The notes below the pieces were generated by a model, which was given only the letters and a program-made list of their open reading frames with translations, had not been told where the DNA came from and did not search any database. Made by a program: the position numbers and the translations under genes. A stretch of DNA of 64,000 bases from Euonymus europaeus (lineage: Eukaryota; Streptophyta; Magnoliopsida; Celastrales; Celastraceae), in assembly GCA_963580455.1 (NCBI GenBank), contig OY756960.1:26905238-26969237 (forward strand). The letters run 5' to 3'. Positions 37,243-48,482 of this stretch are shown piece after piece (positions within the stretch are counted from its first letter, which is position 1; every line of letters starts with the position of its first letter).

Positions 37243-38641
37243 TCAAGTCAGTTTCATCATCAGATTTGTGAATGGAATAAGGTGTGCCTCCTCAGCACAC
37301 CAAGTCATCAAACGAACACCTTTATTTGGCAATGGCAGTGATCCTACAATCCCAACAGGTATTACACTGGACCCTTGAATTGGAACAAAATGCACCGGAG
37401 GACCCGAACCGTAATCGACTTGGTTGAACCCAAGTCTGCCCCATTCTGATATAAACAATGTGGTGTAGTCCAGTGGTGGTGAAAATGGGTCCTGACCATA
37501 TTTCAAATACTCACCCCTCATGAACTTAAAAAACTCGACTGGTAATTTTGCCTTGGATTCTTGTATTAGTCCCACAACATCATGAACTGATGATTGCGTC
37601 AGATAATCACTCGAGCTTGTGATTGTCACAGGGAAGAAACAGTTTCCATAGAAACCTTTAGGCAGTGGAGGGTCTAATAGATGTCGACAATTCGCGAAGA
37701 AAACAAGCTTCACTTGTGTGTTCTGGATGAAATTTATCGCTTGTGTTCGAAGCCTCCAAAAACTGGCAGCTACAATTTCAAAAGAAGAGCAAATTTTTCT
37801 CGTCAAATTATGAAATTGTTGCTTGAGATGTTTGATCTGATCCAGTGAAATGTCTATATTGGCATGTTCTAGGCGATAATTAGGCAATGGTGGTGGCATC
37901 TTTGGCATTGCAGAAAAGTTTGATTCTTGTGGTGGAGTTGGAAAAAAGTGTGGTGGCATCTTTGGCATTGCAGAAAAGTTTGATTCTTGTGGTGGAGTTG
38001 GAAAAAAGTCTCTACACCAGACTGGAGTAAGGCTTAGATGCTCTAGACCTCTGGCTAGCTCTCCTACTGCAGTTAGGAACTGTGCAGCTCCTAAGCCATC
38101 GCATACGCTGTGGCAGAATATCAGGCCCATCGCATACCCACCACATTCAAATCTCGTAACCTGAAAGTAGAACCCAAAAGAAATAATTGTACAAGTAATT
38201 AATTTGTACCAATGAACTGGTTCCTAACTAATTTGATACCTGCATTTGCACAAGTGGTTCGCTTTCTGGGGCATTATCAGGAAGAAGATCTTCATAGGGT
38301 ATAGATGTCGTGTCGTCGAAGTAGTTGACAACATCAAGAGTACAATTAGCAGATGCTTCGACAAACCACACCCCTTCCCCTGAACATTCAATTTGAAGCT
38401 GATGACATTGTTCTGATTCCTTGAGCCGTCCAGCAAGAGGGTAATAAGGAACTAATGCCTTGGACAATGCTTGTCTTATGATCTCTGCTGCTTCAGGTTC
38501 ATGTCTGAATACATGTAACGTTCGAGCGTTGCATCTTAGGACAGGTAATTTATCAATGAATGAAAGATTGAGTGTGTGAGATGGGGTGTGTTCACATGGC
38601 CTAACTAGGCTTCGGTTTGATCTGATCACAGAGAAAGCCAT
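37243..38641 (-). CDS. BAHD acyltransferase
   Basis: Acyl-CoA-dependent transferase of specialised metabolism, cytosolic by family. Two exons, 38641-38240 and 38160-37243, join in frame to 439 aa, the usual family length. The catalytic HXXXD is HSVCD (151-155) in VTRFECGGYAMGLIFCHS. The structural DFGWG motif is DYGSG (383-387) within GFNQVDYGSGPPVHF. The sequence resembles the acyltransferase-4/taxadienol-acetyltransferase-like BAHDs, but the acceptor and donor cannot be told. The ATG at 38641 (MAFSVIRSNR) is chosen because family members start just before a VxRS-like segment; an upstream in-frame ATG at 38662 is possible. Oddity: a 60-bp exact in-frame tandem duplication at 37891-38010 doubles 20 residues. 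A truncated pseudogene relative lies at 12984-13736. Confidence 0.92.
37891..38010 (-). repeat. 60-bp in-frame tandem duplication inside BAHD exon 2
   Basis: Units 37891-37950 and 37951-38010 differ only at their last base. Each encodes FFPTPPQESNFSAMPKMPP plus one residue. The block A pseudogene has a single unit at this place (about 13610-13670), so the duplication came after the segmental duplication or was never in block A. Confidence 0.95.
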
Positions 38642-41286
38642 GGCAAAAAATTGACAATGCAAGAACAGCTAACAAGTAATAACTGGTATTGTGCGACAAT
38701 GGCACAACATGTTCCTATTATATAAAGGGAATGTTTATTGTAATACAATTGAACTTAGCTTGTAAGACTGTTCAAGTTTGGTGCTGGGAGAAGATTGCTT
38801 TGCCAAGGAAAGTTTTCCTCTTTTTTTTATTATTCAATTTTGTGTTTGGTGCCTTACAACAATCAGGCACAAGAGCTAGTCCAGTTGCTGCCTCACCCGA
38901 TAATGGCTGAGTCCGGCTATCCAACCAAACAAGGGGATGGTTGGGTTAGGGATGCAAGAACTTGGGAGCTTGATGTGGGGACTATCTAGTAGACTCTACT
39001 ATTAAATTTCGCAAACCTCTTTGAGGAACTTTTATACTAAATTAACCTTAAGAAAATGGGGAATAGTGCTTATTCGATGATCGCATTTCTTTTATTGCAC
39101 CCTGGTATTTCTCCTGCAAGAAGAATATGGACATCCTTTGATATTCTGAAATTCTTGCTAGTGACACATGGATGAAGTAGGTGAGTGGACCTTAAGCAAT
39201 TTTGTTGTTCTTTTTGACATAATTCATGAATCAATATTTGACATTTTCAAACTTTTCATTGCAGCATTTCAAATAATTTTTTTCACCAGGTTTTAAAATT
39301 GAGAGAGACAAAACAAAAATATTTATCTATTTTAGGGGATGGGTATTCTTGCAATCATTGTAAACTGAAATGTGCTCTACTTTAAATTTCTTGACATGTT
39401 TCTGTTTATCTTGACATTTTGTCCTTTTACCTGTTTGTATCTATGTGCACCTAAGGCCATATGATTTGTTATTGATTTAGTTACACATGTTCTAGCATGT
39501 TTAATTTAGACATTAATTAATATGTTATAATTTTATATATGTTTTAATTTGTTAATATATGTAATTTAATTTAATTGTTTAATTTTTTTAATTATACATA
39601 ATAAGAAATGATAAAATAAATTTTGTTAATTAGAAATAATTATAAAGGGTATAATGAACACGGCAAATGTTTCATTTTTATTCTCAATACAACTTTTTAT
39701 ATTGATCAAATATAATAATCAAAATCTCATTCAAACGACTAGTAAGAATGAGTTTTTCAGCCAGATTGACTCTACGGTATTTAGTAGCGCTTAAAGAATT
39801 CATGAAAAAAAGAGAAAAGGGTTGTATGGTTAGTTAGGCAAGGTAGTAATAGGTCTACAAGTCATGTTGAGATGAAGAAGTAATATTGCCTTGTCCATGA
39901 AGGGGCTGGTTGGTCAGTCCGGTCTTGGTAGATAGGGGTGGCCAATGGCCAGCCCCACACGACCACCACAGTCTGGTGTTATTTTCATGGGCCCATGGCA
40001 TTGGGCTTTAGTCACCGGGATCCACGAAAATGATCTGAGCTGTTGATGCTTTAATCAGATTCATCCTATTCAAGCCCACTTTTCTGAATGCTATAATTTC
40101 TGTGTAAAGAAATTTTATTAATTGTAGGAGTGGATTGGCTGATTCTGACTATGTTGTCATAAGAGAAAACTAGTACACCATAATTGGAGGGGTGTGAGAG
40201 TAGTACGAACAAGTGTAGTACATCATGGGTGTTGCAGATCTGAAAATTTCCAAAAACTGATGAAAAACCGAGTGGATACGATGGGTAATGGGCAGTACAC
40301 ATTGTGAGCTAGTCAAGGTAGAATTTGATAGTACTACATGCTGGTACAGTGTACTATAAGTTAACCCGCCCTACTACTCCCATTGGTGGGATATAAATGT
40401 CTGTATTTCATAAATAGCATCAAAGACAGGAAAATCTCAAATCACAACCCCCAAAATCCAAGATATATCTGCAGATTCGAGAGGAAGAAATTAATGGTAA
40501 GTTGATGATGTAATATTGCGAGAGGGGAAGGAGGAAGAGACTGACAGAGACGGGGAACAGGCAGAGCATGGATGGAACTACTAATAGAGGATCTGTTTTT
40601 GGCTCTATCCATGCACTGCCTCTTCCCTGGCTATTATATGCCTCTTACCTTTTCCCTTCTTTTCTCCTTTTCTTGATATTTCTGCAAACTGTATTGCCAT
40701 TTCTTTCTTTTAGGTCCACACTCCAGTGTGTTTTTTTTCTTTTTCTTTCATTGGCCAACTCCTCACCCGGGTTAGTTAAGGCGTATGCTTCTGTTTTTTT
40801 TTTTTCTTACCTTACAAAAAAAAATAAAAATTATTGCACAATTATAATACCTTATTTTGTGTGTGTGAAAGTTCGGTAATTATTACATCATATTGTAATT
40901 ATTGTAGGAATTGCCTAAAACTGTAACATGAACCTTTCATTCTATTGAATACATTACCAGAATAGATCCATACAAGTCCAACAATGGAATGGGGGGTTTT
41001 TGATCCCCCATCAAGTGGTCAGCTCAACACAAAACCTTAGCAATGAGGACAAAAACCTTACGAAGCACAACTCTATAAATAAATTTCCCTTTCTCGTTGA
41101 AGTGGGTTTGTAAGAATCAAACAAGGGACATCACATGGAATCCTACATGTGTTGTAGTTAAAAGAAATGGGTATGAATCCGCTACATGAAAAATGACTTT
41201 TGTCCAGTTAAGAGATTCTAAACTTCTAAAGCAGCATTAGCAAAACAAAAGGGAAGGCCAGCGGGAAGAGAGAACCTTGACTACTT
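38642..41286. other. Intergenic DNA between BAHD and release factor genes
   Basis: 2.6 kb without a supported gene. AT-rich, with T-runs (38820, 40795), a very AT-rich patch at 39520-39760 and a TAGGGGTGGCCAATGGCCAG stretch at 39934. Short open frames lack recognisable domains. The first 150 bp are the BAHD 5' flank; the last part is the release factor 3' flank. Confidence 0.6.
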
Positions 41287-44200
41287 TCACTGGACAGAAC
41301 TGAATGATGCCACTGCATCCATCTCCTGCTGCAAAAGAAGAGCGTCAATGAAGACGTCGAGATTTTCTCCCTCCATAACGTCATTTATGGCATGATGAGT
41401 GATGCCAACACGATGATCAGTGACCCGTCCTTGAGGGAAATTATATGTACGTATCCTTTCTGATCTGTCTCCGCTACCAATCTGGGTATGATGTCATGAG
41501 CTCTAAAGCGAACTAGGGAAAAAAGGCAAAATTTGCATTGTTAAAGTCCCAAATATACCTGATCAGATCGTAGTTTGGATCGGCTTGTCTGAATTCTCAA
41601 CCTTTCTATTTCATACAGTTTTGCACATAACACTTTCATTGCTTTGGCTTTATTCTATTGGAAAAGGAGAACAAAAATAAGAATAGCATGGCAAAAAGAT
41701 ACCAAGGGGAAGAAAAAGTAGCGGAACATCCACATTTCTCATCTTGATTTTGAATATAATAATGGGCAAGTTCCAGTATAACACTAGCAAAGCAAAACTG
41801 TTACAATGCTGGTGGATAAATTATTACCATATGCTGGGATCGTTCATCTTGTATGGCCACTGTCATCCCTGTTGGAAGATGAGTTATTCTAACAGCACTG
41901 TTGGTAGTGTTTGCATGCTGACCACCAGAACCACCAGATCTGTATGTATCGATCCTCAAATGGTCATTCCTCAATTGGACATCCACCTGCAGATTTTGCA
42001 AGAACAATAATACCACCTTTTGGGAGGAGGGGAAAAACAAGTACAATCCTAGATACATTCAGGAAAGCACATGATTAATAGAGAATATGGCAACATGCTA
42101 CTTTCTTCAATACCAAGAATTGACAAAACAAAACAAACTTTTGTGTCCAATTGTAAAAGTAACATGGAAGTTAGCATGGAGTCTGAAAACCTAAAGAAAC
42201 CTGTCCGGTAGTACTTAAAAGTAATTCAATAAAGGAGTTTCATAAAGGAGTTCTATAGTCTATACAATGACTGCTATGGAAAGTTCTACACTTCTATGGT
42301 TTACCAAACTCTTAGCTCAACCTATGAACTGAACTCCGCTTCCATCAGAACACACAAGTACAGAATGTCACTCTCAAATAATAGATCTTGATTTTCTCGT
42401 ATGACATGCTACTGAAACATCTAGTTTAGTAACTAGGTACCTCATCAGCCTGAGGAAGGATGGCAACAGACACAGCACTAGTATGAATACGTCCAGATTT
42501 CTCAGTCACGGGAACACGCTGCCAAACGAAAACACTGTCATTTCTGCCAAAAGTCATATATGCTTATCAGTCAGGTCAGAATGGAACCTGAACTCTGTGA
42601 ATTCCACTTTCAAATTTAAGCTTCCCATAAACCCCAACTCCTGAGATTGAAGCACTAGCTTCCTGAAGGAAAAATATAAAGTAACTCAGCGGCGATTAAA
42701 GTTTTTACTCAATATCCAACAAGGTGAGATACCATTTAAAGTGGTTGATTCTCTGTAGTAAGAATTAAATATTACCCCCATGAAATTGGAAGTACACTTA
42801 AAAGGTTAGATTTAAAATTCAATAAAAGAGGAAATGCATACCTTGTAGCCTTTCAGATCAGAATCTGTTATATCAACCACTTCAAACTTCCATCCCTTCT
42901 TCTGAGAGTATCTCTCATACCTGTCATAATTCACAAAAGCACACAATTCCCATAAAAAAACATGTAAAAAAAGCTCTGTATCTGGACAAACCAACCACTA
43001 GTAACTTACATTTTATATATATCCATTGCAAATAAAGATGCCTCTTCACCTCCCGTTCCTGGCAAAAATTTGAATTCACGGAGAAAACAAATGTGATATG
43101 TAAAAGGACGATGGAAAACAGGAAAAGAGGAAAAGAGAGCCTTGAAAAAAACTCAGTACATATTAACACCAAAAGAATGGAAGCAATGAATATATTACTC
43201 CACTATTGAAAAAATGTTACCTGCTCTCACCTCCAAAATGCAGTCCCTCTCATCAGCATCATCCTTAGGAAGTAACGACTTCAACAGCAAATCCTGTAAC
43301 TTTTTTTCTTCTTGCATTGCCTGATCCAAATCCTCACTTGCCATATCAACCATTTCTTTATCTTCTTGGCATTCAGCCATTAGCGACCTCAGACCATCAA
43401 TCTCCTACATAGATTTTAAAAAAAAAATACAAGAGATGCAAAGTAAACATGCAAACTTCAAGATCCTAAGAAATGCAACATATGTGGCATATTATTACTT
43501 TCACTTGTACTAACAATTCATAGATATTAAGACTGGCAAAGGCTAGAAAGCATAGACCGGAATTCAAGTCTTCCTGCCATGTTTTGCACTACAACATGCA
43601 AGCTGTAGACAAGGTCATTGACTAAAGGCAAGAAGATATGTAAAATAGGAAAAGAAATCTCTCTACCCTTATTGTTCGATAGACCATCATAACTCATTGA
43701 TATAATAAAAAAAAGAGGAAGTGTTTCACATGCTCAATTTATAATCAATGAAAACCTTCAGTAGTGCTTTTCATACAGGCTAGGATTCTCCACCGTCCGC
43801 TACAATTCTCTAACCATGGATACAGATCAAACAACAATAAGTGTATTTGTTTGTAAGCAAAGTCAATACATTTGAAATATTTATTCAACAAAAGACCAAG
43901 AATATTTAAATCTTGATAAAATCAAACCCCCATACATTATGCTTCTGATAGTTTCAAGAGAGAGAGACACAGAAGATGGCCAAAAGGTTTACAGTAATAA
44001 AATACCTTTTGTTTGGTCCTCAACTCATTTATAAGATCCATGGAGCCCCTCAATTTATGAAGCTCTCTATTAGCCGTTGAAAACTCCGTGGGAGAGACAT
44101 CTGGCTGTCTTCAGCATCCCACAAAAAGACTGAATGCCATTAGTTAAAGCCTAAATTACATAAGCATGAATATAGCGCATAGAGCTATTAAAGCATAAAT

Positions 44201-45011
44201 AAAAACGGAAGATATGCCACCGAAAATTGGTGTAAGAATTGCAAAATTTGTTTCTTAATGCCCAGAACAAAAAGTTAATCATTATTTTCCAAATATGACC
44301 CTCTCTTATAGATGCTATTTACTGGAGAAATAAGGAATGGAAATTACCCGGTTCATGATATTCTCAAAGCAAGCACTTTTGTGTTCAATAACTGATAGCC
44401 TTTGCTCCATGATTTTAATAAGGTCTGGGGATAGTTGAGGCTGCAATTCTGAAGTCGACAAAAGTCTAAGTAAGTAATACCAATGCTTCATGAACGAACG
44501 AAAAAATCTACCTTACCAATACAATTCGGTTTCATAATTACATTGTCACAAATCAATAATCAAAAGCGTTTTGTTCAATTGACATCTCAACAACCAAAAA
44601 TCCTAGGTAAAAAATTATACAGAAAAAGAAATGCATCATTAATCATTACAATGGCGTCTACATTTTCTTGGTAGGGTTTTACCGGGAGTCATCGCTAAGG
44701 CTACAATCCACCAGCAAGCGTATCACAATCAAACTAGGTAAGACTACAAGCTGATCCAGAATTCCAGATGTTGACAGAATAACTAAGTAGTACGAAGCCA
44801 CCTTCGATTGTACGTCTCTCACTAAAAACCCAAAAGAAAATGAAGAAAACGAACCAGTATAGTAAGAACGAGAAGTGCAAGGCCGAGACTTGGAAATTGC
44901 GGAATGAAGAGACAACCTCTGGTGCAAGGAATTTGAGTGTGAAATCGCAGAGACAGATTCGAAGTGCTTCAAAGACCGAGCAACATTTATACCAACTCTA
45001 TGGATTTTCAT
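41287..45011 (-). CDS. Organellar peptide chain release factor 1 (probably mitochondrial)
   Basis: Class I release factor that reads UAA/UAG and triggers peptide release on organellar ribosomes. Eleven exons with GT-AG borders: 45011-44855, 44448-44348, 44104-44006, 43404-43221, 43058-43010, 42920-42842, 42662-42588, 42518-42441, 41986-41828, 41654-41559, 41481-41287. They join in frame to 423 aa. Residues 1-55 are Ser/Arg-rich with few acids, like an organelle transit peptide. The PCRF domain follows ([13 protein letters not shown] to [16 protein letters not shown]). The stop-recognition tripeptide is PVT (251-253, PXT of RF1). The catalytic GGQ is at 295-297 in [19 protein letters not shown]. 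The C-terminus [18 protein letters not shown] is typical. The plastid paralog cannot be fully excluded, but spacing and the N-terminus favour mitochondria. Its upstream promoter has been split from the divergent J-domain gene by a MULE. Confidence 0.93.
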
Positions 45012-45254
45012 TTTCTCTTCTCCCTTCTTTCGAAAATCAAAGGAAGAACTTTTCGAGTAATCGATTAGAAATAGCTAGCTTGTCACAATACCCTGATTCC
45101 GAGGCGCACTTCCCTTGTCTGTTACTGTTTACAAAGCCCTTTCTTTTCCCTGGTGATTAGGTTTGTTGTTTTGAAGACGACGGCTTTTACAATAGGAATT
45201 AGGAAAGGAGACTCCTTCCCTATTCAGGTTGGGAATTATCCCCCTTCCTCCCAA

Positions 45255-45275
45255 GGGAATTTTGGAGAAATGACC
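45255..45275 (+). repeat. MULE left terminal inverted repeat
   Basis: Inverse of 63048-63069 apart from one extra A at the right end. Further inside, a weaker match continues (AATACCCTTAT on the left, AATGCCCTTAT inverse on the right). Confidence 0.8.
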
Positions 45276-45459
45276 TCTTTTATCTTTTTATTGATTAGAA
45301 TACCCTTATGTGGCAGAATAAAATTTATTACTCTGGGTTTATTTATTACTTTGAGTTTTGAGCTCTGCGATTCATTTTTCGTTTTCGATCCATACATAGA
45401 TCAAAACAGCCGCCCTGCATTTATTTTTGTGCAGAGTTTGTCTTCCAAGTAAGTTCATT

Positions 45460-45556
45460 TGCTAGCTGGAATGTGTTGTATATCTACTTATTATTACGCA
45501 TCTGTGCAATCGTTTGTGGCTAGCTGAATGTGTTGTATATCTGCTTATTACACGCA
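45460..45556. repeat. Short tandem duplication near MULE left end
   Basis: GCTAGCTGGAATGTGTTGTA (about 45461) recurs as GCTAGCTGAATGTGTTGTAT (about 45521), and both copies run on through a shared TATCTNCTTATTA. It is non-coding and lies before the motif array. Confidence 0.75.
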
Positions 45557-45663
45557 TGAGCTGTTTCCTGTGAAATCGTATGTGGATGCTCGACATATTC
45601 TGGGCGAGAATGATTCGTAAATAGTATCCGTCATGAAGTAGATTGTATCCATGTTATAAGTTT

Positions 45664-45920
45664 GGTCGTGCCATTTTTAAAGTCGGTAGAACTTTAATTT
45701 TTGTAGTCGTGCCAATGTATAATGAGGTCGTGCCAGTGATAATGTGGTCGTGCCAATGTATAATGAGGTCGTGCCAGTGATTATGTGGTCGTGCCAATGT
45801 ATTATGTGGTCGTTCCAGTGATTATTTGGTCGTGCCAATGTATTATGTGGTCGTGCCATTGATTATTTGGTCGTGCCAATGTATTATGTGGTCGTGCCAA
45901 CAATGTTTGTGGTCGTGCTT
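45664..45920 (+). repeat. MULE motif array 1 (GGTCGTGCC, 12 copies)
   Basis: About 12 copies of GGTCGTGCCA or one-base variants at roughly 19-20 bp spacing, with alternating CAATGTATNATG and CAGTGATNATG fillers. It lies just upstream of the transposase start, probably in its 5' UTR or promoter. The same motif, inverted, forms arrays 2-5 near the other end. Confidence 0.95.
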
Positions 45921-45978
45921 TTTTGTTTCTCCATTGAATTTATTAATTTTATTATGATATCTTATTATATGTGCAGGA

Positions 45979-47265
45979 ATGGCTTCTGAGATCGATTTTG
46001 TTTTGTTATATGGTGGAGAGTGGGAAAATTGTAGGGGCATGCACACTTTTAAAGGCGGGAGAAGTCAGGGTGTAATCGTGTCTAATGCAATAACACATGC
46101 AGAATTTGTAGAACTCATATACCAGTTGATTGAAGTCGATTTTAATTCCTTCGATTTGGTGATGAAGTTTGTCTATAATACACATTTCAAAATGGAACCG
46201 ATGGAGCTTCAGAATGACCGTGACATGCAATTTTTCCTAAGGCAAAATGATCATCCAGTTAAACCCGGTACTCCACTGTGCGTAACAACGAAGCAGAGAG
46301 CGACTTATCAGTTTGTCTCACAAGATGTTAGCTATGGTCCAATGATGCATAAAACATTTGTTGCACCAAATGTTGGTTCTGTTTCTCTTGAGTTACCACA
46401 ATTTGCAAGTAAATTTGTACCACATGACGATGGTGATGACGAGCGGGTTAATAACTACAGCGATTTTCGCTTCTCTGATTTTGACTTTCCCAATACTGGT
46501 AACGATGATATTGATGGGGTTGATGATGAGGATGATAGTCAAGGTCTTCATGGTGAAGAGTGGGAAAATCCATTTGATGACGGGGAACCACAGTCACATA
46601 ATCAATCCATCTTTGCAGCAGAAGATGGAAGGAATCATTGCTCAAATTCTATTGGGCCTTCAGGTGTTGTTGCGAGCAACAGTATTAGTAGCTCATCCGG
46701 TGGTCATGTTGCAGTAGGTCAGATTTATATGGACAAGAAAGAATTACAGAAAAATATAGTTGTGTATGCTATGAAAGAGAACAGAATGTTTCATGTCTTG
46801 AAATCAACGAAAACTCTATATGCGGTCAAATGTGTTGACATGGGATGTGATTGGCGCTTGCGAGCAATAAAATTGAAAGATTCGGAGTTGTTTAAGATAA
46901 CAAGGTTTAATGGCAAGCATGACTGTTCTCTGGACCTTATCAATCGAAGTCATAGACAAGCATCTAGAAAGGTCATTGGAGAATGCATTAAGTCTAAATT
47001 TGAAGGGGTTGGTCGTACGTATCGGCCGAAAGATATAGTCGACGACGTGCGGACAGATTTTGGTGTGAATATAAGCTACGACAAAGCTTGGAGGGCTAGG
47101 GAGTTTGCTTTGGAAGTGGTTAGAGGATCACCAGAATTATCATTCTCGTATTTGCCGCATTACTGTGCAGTGTTAGAGAAAAATAACCCTGGTACAGTAA
47201 CTCATATAGAGTTCGATAATGATTTCAAGTTTAAATATTTTTCCTTGCTCTTGGGCCAGTATTGA
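45979..47265 (+). pseudogene. MULE transposase (mudrA-like), 5' part
   Basis: 428 codons from ATG 45979. Residues 1-105 form a conserved N-terminal module of plant MURA proteins (FVLLYGGEWE, FNSFDLVMKFVYN). An acidic spacer follows. About residues 250-330 are the MuDR-type zinc-binding DNA-binding region (CVDMGCDWRLRA, FNGKHDC), and then come TYRPKDIVDDVRTDFG and LPHYCAVLEKNNPGTVTHIE. The frame stops at TGA 47263-47265, ten bases before the gypsy element. The family should read on here towards its catalytic domain, so a one-base loss at about 47255-47264 precedes the stop. The catalytic half is 9.7 kb downstream at 56955-58096. Confidence 0.88.
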
Positions 47266-47848
47266 GAGGGTTTCTGTAATATCCCGAACCCAAAATTTTA
47301 AAAAATATATAATAATTTTTCAAATTTAATATTTTTAATAAATACTACATATTTTTAGAAAAATATTGACGCAAGAATCAGCTAAATCGGAGTTGAATTG
47401 GATTTGTTATGGATTATAGAAGTTTAAGTGTTATTTGGGAATAAGGGGCAAAACGGTAATTTTCACCAAAAATCTGGGATAACCCAGATTTTTCTGGTTT
47501 TTCCGGCAGATTTGGCCGAAGGAGAGAGAGAGAGGGGGGAGGAGAGAGAGAGAGAGAAGAAGTTGTTCGTTTGTGGTCCGATCGGAGCAAGTAAGGTGTC
47601 AAATCGAAGCTCGTGGAGAGAGGAACAAAACCCAACCAGAATCGTCGTCATCGGACCACCGTAGACGGCGGAATCAGGCGGCGAAGTTTCGGTTTTTCAA
47701 GATTTCAAAGCTCGATCCCGGTTGATTCAGTAGGAATTTTGGAACGAGACAGGTACCATTAGATTTCTGTTGTTGTGGGCTTCGTTTTGATGTAGGAGTG
47801 ACCGGAAAATTCGCCGGAAAAATGGATTCCGGCGACCGGCCGGCCGAG

Positions 47849-48086
47849 TTGACTCAGCTCCGGCGAGTTGACTCGGGTTTGACTGAGTTGACCCGTTGAC
47901 TCGGGTTTGACCCGTTTTGACTGGGTTGACCCGGTTTGACTATTTGACCCGGTTTGACCGTGGACTATTTGACCCGAATTGACTTTGACCGGGTTTGACT
48001 TTTGACCCGAGTTGACCGGGTTACCCGAGTTGACTTTGACCGTTGACTTTTAGGTTGACTTTTGGTTGACTTTTCCGTATTTTGAC
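47849..48086 (+). promoter_or_regulatory. W-box-like cluster in gypsy LTR (23 TTGAC cores)
   Basis: I count 23 TTGAC cores in about 240 bp, all on the same strand and each followed by C or T. That is the TTGACY W-box bound by WRKY factors. The same cluster is in the 3' LTR at 55265-55502. A role in stress-induced transcription of the element is inferred. Confidence 0.55.
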
Positions 48087-48388
48087 TGTCGTGTATACGT
48101 ATCCGTATTTTGATGCAGGAGGTTGATTTGGAGTTTTCAGACGTATTACAGATTAGCTTAGTCGACATTCCAGGTAGGGATTCTGCCCTATTTCTTATTT
48201 GGGGTTCCGGGGGTTCCGTATTCGACGGACTCCTATTTGTCTATTGGTGTGAAATTCCCGGAGGTTGGGAATTTCTCTTTTTCTACTCTTATCTGATTTA
48301 TTTCCGCAATTGCAATGTGTTATGATTATATGTGGTTTGTTTGGAGGTATATGTACGACTGACAGTATTGTTGTGCATCGTGTCTCTT

Positions 48389-48482
48389 GTGGGGCCCACT
48401 ATCCTGGTGGGGCCCACCTATCATCTCGTGGGGCCCACTTATCCTTTTGTGGGGGGTCCACTTATCCTTTTGTGGGGCCCAC
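48389..48482 (+). repeat. GTGGGGCCCAC short tandem cluster in gypsy LTR
   Basis: Four GTGGGGCCCAC copies and one GTGGGGGGTCCAC variant, about 20-24 bp apart, separated by TATCC-type fillers. The core resembles the GTGGGNCC/GGNCCCAC sites of TCP factors. Repeated in the 3' LTR (about 55805-55898). Confidence 0.6.

Larger units (their letters stand above)
23979..38072. repeat. Segmental duplication block B (ABCB + intact BAHD)
   Basis: Paralogous to 1-13736 in the same orientation. It carries insertions that block A lacks: about 30611-32977 (decayed transposon), about 33040-33705 (hAT-like), 34410-34674 (MITE) and 35266-35929 (poly(A) retroposed piece). Block A has about 3 kb (7975-10990) that block B lacks. 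The two ABCB stops are 24,020 bp apart. Confidence 0.88.

Noticed and set aside
40568..40879. 103-codon hydrophobic open frame
   Set aside because: T-rich composition gives Phe/Leu-rich frames by chance; no splice context, homology pattern or conserved start.
47519..47561. GA-repeat as an independent regulatory element
   Set aside because: It is a simple GA microsatellite inside the LTR, present in both LTRs; no further support for function.
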